From: Actinomycetota bacterium
GTDB taxonomy: Bacteria; Actinomycetota; Actinomycetes; Streptosporangiales; Streptosporangiaceae
DNA length: 5,185 nucleotides
Direction: 5' to 3'
Assembly: GCA_003168295.1 (NCBI GenBank)
Contig: PMST01000527.1
Coordinates: 1 to 5,185 of the forward strand
Shown: positions 1 through 3,820 of the stretch, one piece after another
Layout of the letters: each line of letters opens with the position of its first letter
How positions within the stretch are numbered: the stretch's first letter is position 1
Translations under genes and position numbers: made by a program
Notes under the pieces: model-generated
Told to the model about the DNA's origin: nothing
Databases searched by the model: none
What the model saw: the letters and a program-made list of their open reading frames with translations, nothing else

Positions 1-820
1 CGCCGGTGACCACGTCGAAGAACGCACTGCCACCCGCCGTCACGATGAACTCCCCGTGGGCCGCCCTTAGTCGGTCCGCCAGGGCCCGCATCCGGCGGCA
101 GAACGACCTGACCTCCTCCAGCGTCTGTGCTTGCGAACCGGCTCCGATGCTGCCTTCGTAGCCGGCCACGCCAGCCAGCCTGAGCGTGCCGGTCGCGGCC
201 GCAGCCCGCGCCACGGCCAGCGCCTGGTCATCGGTCCGGCAGCCGGTGCGCCCGCGGGCGTGGCCGATCTCCACCAGGACGGGCAGCCTGCGCCCGGCGG
301 GACGCCGGGTCAGCACCTGGTCCAGGATGGCCACGCCCTCGGGGCTGTCGACGTAGCAGTAGGCCTCGAAGCCGGGATCGGCGGCGAGTTCGGCGGCCAG
401 CCACGTGATGCCGGCCTCGTCCACGAGCTCGTTGGCCAGCAGCAGCCGGGGGAAGCCAAAGGCCCGGTAGGTTCGCAGCTGCCCGATGGTGGCCACGGTG
501 ATGCCCCAGGCGCCGTGGGCGAGCTGGCGGGCGGCGAGTTCAGGGGACATCGCGGTCTTGCCGTGCGGGGCCAGCGCCACGCCCGCCCGGGCGCAGTAGG
601 CGGCCATCGCCTCGAGGTTTCCCGCGAGTGCCGTCTCGCGCAAGATCAGCAGCGGGTAGGTGAATCCCGCCCCGTGCAGCAGCGGCCGCGCGGCGGCCAC
701 GCTGGCGGCGGACGGACCCCCAGGGGCGCGCGGGCCGAACCCCTTCTCGACCGGCTCGACGGGCCGCTCGCGCAGCTCGCGAAGTCGCTCCGTCACCAGC
801 GGCGGTAGCGGATTCCTCAC
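1..820 (-). CDS. Fold-type III PLP enzyme, amino acid deaminase / D-threonine aldolase-like (partial, C-terminus off the window)
   Basis: Reading the minus strand from GTG at 820 gives 273 uninterrupted residues that continue past the left edge. They match the alanine-racemase-fold family containing D-threonine aldolase, zinc-dependent D-serine dehydratase and actinobacterial 'amino acid deaminases'. Visible signatures are APHGKTAMSPEL (residues 85-95), whose K88 should form the Schiff base with PLP; ITVATIGQLRTYRAFG (107-122) and LLLANELVD (126-134) on barrel strands; VLVEIGHARGRTGCR (181-195); GVAGYEGSIG (217-226); and TAGGSAFFD (261-269), a likely phosphate-binding segment. No signal peptide is seen, so it should be cytoplasmic. 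The family is usually a little over 400 residues; the missing C-terminal beta domain carries the metal ligands in zinc-dependent members, so metal use and exact substrate (D-serine, D-threonine or another hydroxy amino acid) cannot be decided. The start is supported by GGGGAG six bases upstream; a later in-frame GTG at codon 9 lacks this support. The gene is divergent from the peptidase gene. Family confidence is high; substrate is inference. Confidence 0.9.
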   Translation of the reverse strand, partial: MRNPLPPLVTERLRELRERPVEPVEKGFGPRAPGGPSAASVAAARPLLHGAGFTYPLLILRETALAGNLEAMAAYCARAGVALAPHGKTAMSPELAARQLAHGAWGITVATIGQLRTYRAFGFPRLLLANELVDEAGITWLAAELAADPGFEAYCYVDSPEGVAILDQVLTRRPAGRRLPVLVEIGHARGRTGCRTDDQALAVARAAAATGTLRLAGVAGYEGSIGAGSQAQTLEEVRSFCRRMRALADRLRAAHGEFIVTAGGSAFFDVVTG

Positions 821-826
821 CAGTGT

Positions 827-832
827 CTCCCC
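827..832 (-). promoter_or_regulatory. Ribosome binding site of the PLP enzyme gene
   Basis: On the minus strand GGGGAG lies six bases before the GTG at 820. It decides the start, because the next in-frame candidate (GTG at codon 9) has no comparable purine run in front of it. Confidence 0.65.
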
Positions 833-839
833 GCTCGGC

Positions 840-857
840 GCCCCGGCGCGGCGGGGC
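840..857 (-). promoter_or_regulatory. GC stem-loop in the presumed 5' leader of the PLP enzyme gene
   Basis: GCCCCG and CGGGGC form a perfect 6-bp all-G/C stem around a 6-base loop (846-851). It ends about 20 bases before the GTG start and just upstream of the ribosome binding site on the minus strand. A TAGAAT hexamer (863-858, minus) next to it could be a -10 box, though no good -35 lies 16-18 bases further upstream. If transcription starts near here, the hairpin would be at or near the 5' end of the mRNA. The hairpin is directly visible; a regulatory role is inference. Confidence 0.35.
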
Positions 858-871
858 ATTCTAAGGCTTTT

Positions 872-927
872 TATCTAGATATAGCAGGATATGCGCATAG
901 CCGTACCACGGCCAGAACGCGTGCTGG
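872..927. promoter_or_regulatory. Cluster of dyad-symmetric elements, candidate operators in the divergent intergenic region
   Basis: Within 56 bases there are four dyads: TATCTAGATA (872-881, perfect), TATGCGCATA (890-899, perfect), GCCGT-ACC-ACGGC (900-912), and a 16-bp near-palindrome CCAGAACGCGTGCTGG (912-927) with seven of eight pairs matching around an ACGCGT core. The first two centres are 18 bp apart. The cluster sits between the divergent PLP gene and peptidase gene, where a shared regulator would bind. The sequences differ from each other, so they are not copies of a single operator. No transcription factor gene lies in the window. Existence of the dyads is certain; function is inferred. 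Confidence 0.35.
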
Positions 928-1062
928 TTCAGCATAAACCGTAGTCGTTAGGAAATGGTAAGAGCTTCTAAATTCCTGCTATTTTCGCCTTTTCTGCTTA
1001 CATCTCGTGTCATATCTGAGAATGTGTTACCCGGGACGCCAATCGCCAGCTCATCCAGGCCA

Positions 1063-1070
1063 GAGAGGAA
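1063..1070 (+). promoter_or_regulatory. Ribosome binding site of the G1 peptidase gene
   Basis: GAGAGGAA lies six bases before GTG 1077 and nine before ATG 1080. Both start codons are adjacent and in frame, so the products would differ by one residue. Confidence 0.5.
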
Positions 1071-1076
1071 TCCCAG

Positions 1077-2072
1077 GTGATGCATAACCGGAATAGGCGC
1101 AGTCGTTACCGCGGGCCAGCGAGGTCACGATCGCGCCGCCACCCGCGGCGAAATCTCGGCGCCCTCATCGCGGTGGGCGCCGCTGTTCCCGTCGTGTCTA
1201 TCGGCTATTTTCTCGCCTCCCCAGGCGCCCGGCACCTGGCCTCCGTCGCGGACGTCCAGAATGCCGCGCCGGGCCCCATCGCGCCGGGCGCGGCCACCTC
1301 CGGCCGCGGCGCGCGGGATGGCGGAGGCTGGGGCCGGGGCGGATATCCCATGATGGCCGGGCCGGGCGGACAGGCCGCCAACACGCCCGCCGGCGCGCCG
1401 GCCAGCGGCGTCGCGGCGGTGACCGATGTGACCAGCGAGAACTGGGCCGGTTACGCCGCCACCGGTGCGGCGGGCTCCTTTACCAGCGTGTCGGCTTCGT
1501 GGGCGCAGCCGGCCGTCAGCTGCGGCGGGACCGATACCTTCTCCGCCTTCTGGGCGGGGCTCGACGGAGACGGCACGCCAACCGTCGAGCAGACCGGCAC
1601 CGAGGCCGACTGCAACCAAGGCACCGCGTCCTACCAGGGCTGGTACGAGATCTTCCCGAACGCCCCGGTGTTTTACCCCGACCCGGTGCAACCGGGAGAC
1701 GGCATGTCGGCTTCTGTGCTGGCCGACGGCAACGGCATCTTCACGCTCACGCTGCGCGACGCGACCCAGGGGTGGACGCAGGCGACCCAGCAGGCCGGGC
1801 CAGGTGCACAGCTCGGGTCGGCGGAGGTCATCGCCGAGGCGCCGAGCAACGGGACCGTGCTGCCGCTGGCGGACTTCGGCACGGTGAACTTCACCGGCGT
1901 CACCGTCGATGACGCTCCCATCGGCACCGACGCGAACCTGAGCGAACTTACCCTGTCCGCGCCGGACGGGACCGCTCTGGCCACCCCGTCGGCGCTGACC
2001 GCAGGCAATGCCTTCTCCGTCACCTCCGACGGCCCTGGCCCCGCAGACGGGGGCGAGTGGCACCAAGGGTGA
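1077..2072 (+). CDS. G1-family (eqolisin-type) glutamic endopeptidase, exported or membrane-anchored
   Basis: The 331-residue product should cleave proteins outside the cell using a catalytic Gln/Glu pair; characterised members of MEROPS family G1 work best at acid pH. The N-terminus is very Arg-rich (residues 5-25), followed by a hydrophobic stretch (28-47) that is a signal peptide or signal anchor. A Gly/Pro/Ala-rich linker or propeptide follows (about 50-115). The peptidase domain spans about 116-320: ENWAGYAATG (121-130), SASWAQPAVSC (139-149), FWAGLDGDGTPTVEQTGTEADC (158-179) with the catalytic Gln expected at Q172, GWYEIFP (188-194), SAEVIAEAPS (248-257) with the catalytic Glu expected there, most likely E250, and DFGTVNFTGVTVD (266-278). 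C149 and C179 may form a disulfide. The start is GTG 1077 with GAGAGGAA upstream; ATG 1080, the next codon, is equally possible. An exporter gene follows after 98 bp. Family is near certain; activity, pH optimum and anchoring are inferred. Confidence 0.93.
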   Translation: MMHNRNRRSRYRGPARSRSRRHPRRNLGALIAVGAAVPVVSIGYFLASPGARHLASVADVQNAAPGPIAPGAATSGRGARDGGGWGRGGYPMMAGPGGQAANTPAGAPASGVAAVTDVTSENWAGYAATGAAGSFTSVSASWAQPAVSCGGTDTFSAFWAGLDGDGTPTVEQTGTEADCNQGTASYQGWYEIFPNAPVFYPDPVQPGDGMSASVLADGNGIFTLTLRDATQGWTQATQQAGPGAQLGSAEVIAEAPSNGTVLPLADFGTVNFTGVTVDDAPIGTDANLSELTLSAPDGTALATPSALTAGNAFSVTSDGPGPADGGEWHQG

Positions 2073-2170
2073 CCGATTCCGTACAACTTGTTGCGATTTA
2101 TGAGCGGGTGATGGTGAAATGAAGTGACCCTGACCGACGGCGGACTACAGGCCTCGACGGAAAGGTAACA
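2073..2170 (+). other. 98-bp gap between peptidase and exporter genes
   Basis: The gap has no convincing U-tailed hairpin, which leaves read-through from the peptidase gene possible. It ends with GGAAAGG (2159-2165), five bases before the exporter's GTG start, a good ribosome binding site. I found no matched -35/-10 pair. Whether the two genes form one operon cannot be settled from sequence. Confidence 0.5.
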
Positions 2171-3460
2171 GTGAAAGGTTCTGCGCCGCCACGCGCCACG
2201 TTCCGTGACGTGTTCGCGGTACCTGAATTCCGCGCCCTGTGGTTCTCCGAGGTTCTTTCCGTTGCCGGTGACCGTCTCGCCCTGGTCGCCCTCACCCTGC
2301 TCGTCTATGACCGAACGGGGTCGCAGCTGCTCGCCTCCATAACGTATGCGGCCGGGTATCTGCCGTGGGTGATCGGCGGCCTTTTCCTCGCGGAAGTCGC
2401 GGACCGGCGGCCGCGGCGCTCGGTGATGGTCGCCTGCGATGCGGTCCGCGCCGTCTTGGTCGCGGCCATGGTGGTCCCGCATACGCCCATCGTGGCCCTG
2501 GTGGCGCTGTTGTTCGCGACGTCTATGTTCGCGCCCCTGTTCGAGTCGGCGCGGGCCGCGATCACCCCGGACATCCTGCAGGGTGAACGCTATGTTCTCG
2601 GCACGGCGGTCCTTCAGAGCACCTTCCTGGGGGGACAGGTCATCGGCGCGGCGGGCGGCGGCGTGGCGGTGGCCTTTATCGGCGTTCGCCCCTCGCTGGG
2701 CATCGACGCCGTCACGTTCGTGCTCTCCGGCTTGTTAATCGGGCTGGGTACCCGCTCCAGGCCCGCCGCCGCCCGGCCGGAGGTCGCTGGCCCGGGCCCC
2801 TTGGCGCGGATGGCGGAAGGATTCCGGCTGGTGTTCGGTGACCCGGGCCTGCGCACCCTGGTGCTGCTCGGCTGGCTGGTGGCGTTCTACACGGTTCCCG
2901 AGGGAATCGCCCCGCGATATGCGACAAAACTCGGCGGAGGGTCCATCGCGATCGGTCTGGTGATCGCGTCCACGGCGCTGTCCACGACGATCGTCACGCC
3001 TTTGTTCACCCGGTTCGTCCGCCCGCGTCGGCGGATCGACCTGATGGGCCCGCTGGCCGTGCTGACCTGCGCGGCACTGGTCCTGACGGCCCTCCGGCCG
3101 GGTCTTGCCGCCTCACTGGTGATCTTTTCCGCCTCGGCCGCGTTCGGGGTCTACCAGATTGCGGCCAACACCGCCTTCGTTGTCAGGGTGCCGAACGAAC
3201 GACGGGCTCAAGCCTTTGGCATTGCCAACATGGGTGTGATTGTTGGCCAGGGGGCCGCTTTCATAGCGGCCGGCGCGGCCGCGCAGAGGTATTCCCCCGC
3301 CGCGGTCATCGCGGTAGCTGGTGGTGTTGGTGCGGTCCTTGCTGTAGTGCTGACGCTCAGGTGGCGCCACGTGTCGCCACCAGGCGGGCGTCATGCGGCG
3401 GGACGGCGTCCCGGTCGCGCCGCGACTAGAAGTTCGGTGCCGCTACGGGGATCTGGGTAG
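2171..3460 (+). CDS. MFS transporter, DHA3 / MFS_3-type exporter
   Basis: The 429-residue protein has the layout of a 12-segment major facilitator permease, probably a proton-driven exporter in the cytoplasmic membrane. Approximate membrane segments are 22-46, 54-74, 85-103, 106-121, 150-170, 175-195, 229-245, 256-278, 290-308, 311-335, 345-370 and 376-396. The long, charged loop at 196-228 is the usual cytoplasmic link between the two six-helix halves. The TM2-TM3 loop has a motif-A-like AEVADRRPRR (74-83). The FRALWFSEVLSVAGDRLALVAL start (20-41) and the overall pattern resemble macrolide-efflux and EntS-like DHA3 exporters. The start is GTG 2171 with GGAAAGG five bases upstream. The substrate is unknown; linkage to the secreted peptidase gene gives no clear hint. 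The C-terminal tail (about 399-429) is basic and contains an AGA codon and less biased codon use, so it may be a neutral extension past the ancestral stop. Fold assignment is firm; subfamily is likely. Confidence 0.92.
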   Translation: MKGSAPPRATFRDVFAVPEFRALWFSEVLSVAGDRLALVALTLLVYDRTGSQLLASITYAAGYLPWVIGGLFLAEVADRRPRRSVMVACDAVRAVLVAAMVVPHTPIVALVALLFATSMFAPLFESARAAITPDILQGERYVLGTAVLQSTFLGGQVIGAAGGGVAVAFIGVRPSLGIDAVTFVLSGLLIGLGTRSRPAAARPEVAGPGPLARMAEGFRLVFGDPGLRTLVLLGWLVAFYTVPEGIAPRYATKLGGGSIAIGLVIASTALSTTIVTPLFTRFVRPRRRIDLMGPLAVLTCAALVLTALRPGLAASLVIFSASAAFGVYQIAANTAFVVRVPNERRAQAFGIANMGVIVGQGAAFIAAGAAAQRYSPAAVIAVAGGVGAVLAVVLTLRWRHVSPPGGRHAAGRRPGRAATRSSVPLRGSG

Positions 3461-3490
3461 CAGCGGCGGCAGACTCTGCCCCAGAGCTTT
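3439..3490 (+). terminator. Candidate terminator: stacked and alternative hairpins at the exporter 3' end
   Basis: GCTAC (3442-3446) pairs with GTAGC (3457-3461) across the stop codon. Just beyond are two mutually exclusive perfect 5-bp stems, GGCAG-ACT-CTGCC (3468-3480) and CTCTG-CCC-CAGAG (3474-3486), the second followed by CTTTGCTC. There is only a three-base T run, so a classical intrinsic terminator is not proven; hairpins without U tails are often proposed as terminators in high-GC actinomycetes. The same DNA forms the equivalent hairpins on the minus strand, after micro-ORF 2. Confidence 0.35.
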
Positions 3491-3492
3491 GC

Positions 3493-3513
3493 TCAAGTCC
3501 ACGTGTCACGCAT
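3493..3513 (-). CDS. Micro-ORF 2, hexapeptide MRDTWT (speculative)
   Basis: On the minus strand ATG at 3513 starts six codons and a TGA stop. A GAGAAAGG purine run ends seven bases before the ATG, a normal Shine-Dalgarno distance. A TAG stop two codons upstream in the same frame means the ORF cannot be extended. It matches micro-ORF 1 at 15 of 21 bases, and the peptides share M-R-x-T-W-(S/T). I know of no family with this sequence. No gene follows on this strand; the DNA beyond is the exporter's 3' end. It could be a leader relic, a very small peptide gene or chance. Confidence 0.25.
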   Translation of the reverse strand: MRDTWT

Positions 3514-3556
3514 TGCTATTCCTTTCTCGGTTGTCCTGGCCGCATGTGACGGGTGT

Positions 3557-3577
3557 TCAGGACCAAGTAGCGCGCAT
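3557..3577 (-). CDS. Micro-ORF 1, hexapeptide MRATWS with a near-perfect Shine-Dalgarno (speculative)
   Basis: On the minus strand GGAAGGAGG (3593-3585), close to the full anti-SD complement and the strongest ribosome binding site I see in the window, is followed after seven bases by ATG, five more codons and TGA. The same frame is open upstream to ATG at 3605 (MSLPEGGSTMRATWS) and to ATG at 3667, giving a 36-residue peptide starting MVIDKPRLPG. That upstream ATG has only AGGGG at four bases and the extension has weak codon bias with a TTA codon, so the hexapeptide is the better-supported reading. A second, related unit lies 64 bases downstream. Function unknown; translation is inferred only from the SD. 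Confidence 0.3.
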   Translation of the reverse strand: MRATWS

Positions 3578-3584
3578 GGTCGAA

Positions 3585-3593
3585 CCTCCTTCC
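3585..3593 (-). promoter_or_regulatory. Strong Shine-Dalgarno in front of micro-ORF 1
   Basis: GGAAGGAGG on the minus strand, seven bases before ATG 3577. It sits directly after a 6-bp stem-loop (3611-3595), which would leave it exposed in the RNA. No long ORF uses this site, and that is what makes it noteworthy. Confidence 0.4.
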
Positions 3594-3594
3594 G

Positions 3595-3611
3595 GCAGTG
3601 ACATGCACTGC
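3595..3611. repeat. 6-bp inverted repeat beside the strong Shine-Dalgarno
   Basis: GCAGTG-ACATG-CACTGC is a perfect 6-bp stem with a 5-base loop. On the minus strand it ends one base before the GGAAGGAGG of micro-ORF 1. Confidence 0.4.
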
Positions 3612-3622
3612 GTGAAATCCTC

Positions 3623-3643
3623 CCCGGCACCAAGCACGCCGGG
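3623..3643. repeat. GC-rich inverted repeat, possible terminator or leader hairpin
   Basis: CCCGGC (3623-3628) and GCCGGG (3638-3643) form a perfect 6-bp G/C stem with a 9-base loop. No T tract follows on either strand. It could be a second terminator for the exporter or part of a structured minus-strand transcript. Confidence 0.35.
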
Positions 3644-3722
3644 TAATCGTGGCTTGTCAATCACCATTTAGCCCCTGTTTATGGCGCGATGCAGTCGAAT
3701 CGGATGCAATAGTGCCCAAGAT

Positions 3723-3741
3723 GGCCATAGATGGGTTATGG
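3723..3741. promoter_or_regulatory. CCATA/TATGG dyad upstream of the cyclase gene
   Basis: CCATA (3725-3729) and TATGG (3737-3741) form an inverted repeat inside GGCCATAGATGGGTTATGG. A further half-site TTTATGGC lies at 3678-3685. A very similar element, GGCCATAAGCCACTTTATGG, occurs at 5164-5183 beyond the cyclase gene. A shared operator is possible; no binding protein can be named. Confidence 0.25.
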
Positions 3742-3820
3742 TAGCTATACGGAGCTAGTCCTTTACGGTGAGCTGCCGACTAGACATCAGGCTGTCGAGT
3801 CCCATCCAGAACGGTGCTAC

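Larger units (their letters stand above)
821..1076. other. Divergent intergenic region, A+T-richer than the flanking genes
   Basis: This 256-base gap separates two genes transcribed away from each other, so it should contain both promoters. Positions about 860-1025 are clearly A+T-rich against the surrounding coding sequence. -10-like hexamers are present (TAAATT at 969-974 and TATTTT at 980-985 on plus; TAGAAT at 863-858 on minus), but none has a convincing TTGACA-type partner at 16-18 bp, so I assign no promoter. ATAGCAGGA (881-889) recurs inverted as TCCTGCTAT (974-982). I see no small gene here. Confidence 0.6.
3461..3820. other. Long gap between exporter and diguanylate cyclase genes
   Basis: These 360 bases hold no convincing ordinary gene on the plus strand. 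Codon bias is weak in all frames, including the 90 bases (3731-3820) that would extend the cyclase at its N-terminus. What can be seen: alternative hairpins at 3468-3486, two minus-strand micro-ORFs with ribosome binding sites (3493-3577), hairpins at 3595-3611 and 3623-3643, a 15-bp-spaced direct repeat GATGCA (3688-3693 and 3703-3708), and CCATA/TATGG dyad elements at 3725-3741. The cyclase promoter must lie somewhere here; a weak TTGTCA (3654-3659) is followed by TTTATG 18 bases later, which I do not trust. Confidence 0.55.

Noticed and set aside
131..808. 225-codon open frame on the plus strand
   Set aside because: It is antisense to the PLP enzyme, whose minus-strand translation carries unmistakable family motifs. 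The plus frame is low-complexity Gly/Ala/Arg/Gln with no recognisable domain.
1125..2066. 313-codon open frame on the minus strand
   Set aside because: It is a shadow of the G1 peptidase in high-GC DNA, with Arg/Gly-rich composition and no domain signature.
1673..2482. 269-codon minus-strand frame spanning the peptidase-exporter junction
   Set aside because: It is antisense to two well-supported genes and no domain is recognisable.
3557..3667. Lasso-peptide leader in the 36-residue minus-strand frame (PRL...G...T pattern)
   Set aside because: The spacing does not fit the YxxPxLxxxG...T leader, the Tyr is absent, and no lasso cyclase, protease or RRE gene is in the window.
3393..3671. 92-codon plus-strand frame overlapping the exporter 3' end
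   Set aside because: It has no ribosome binding site, overlaps the exporter in another frame, shows weak codon bias and no recognisable motif.
3654..3683. TTGTCA with TTTATG 18 bp later as the cyclase promoter
   Set aside because: The -10 match is poor and the spacing is at the edge. It is not better than random A/T-rich hexamers in this gap.
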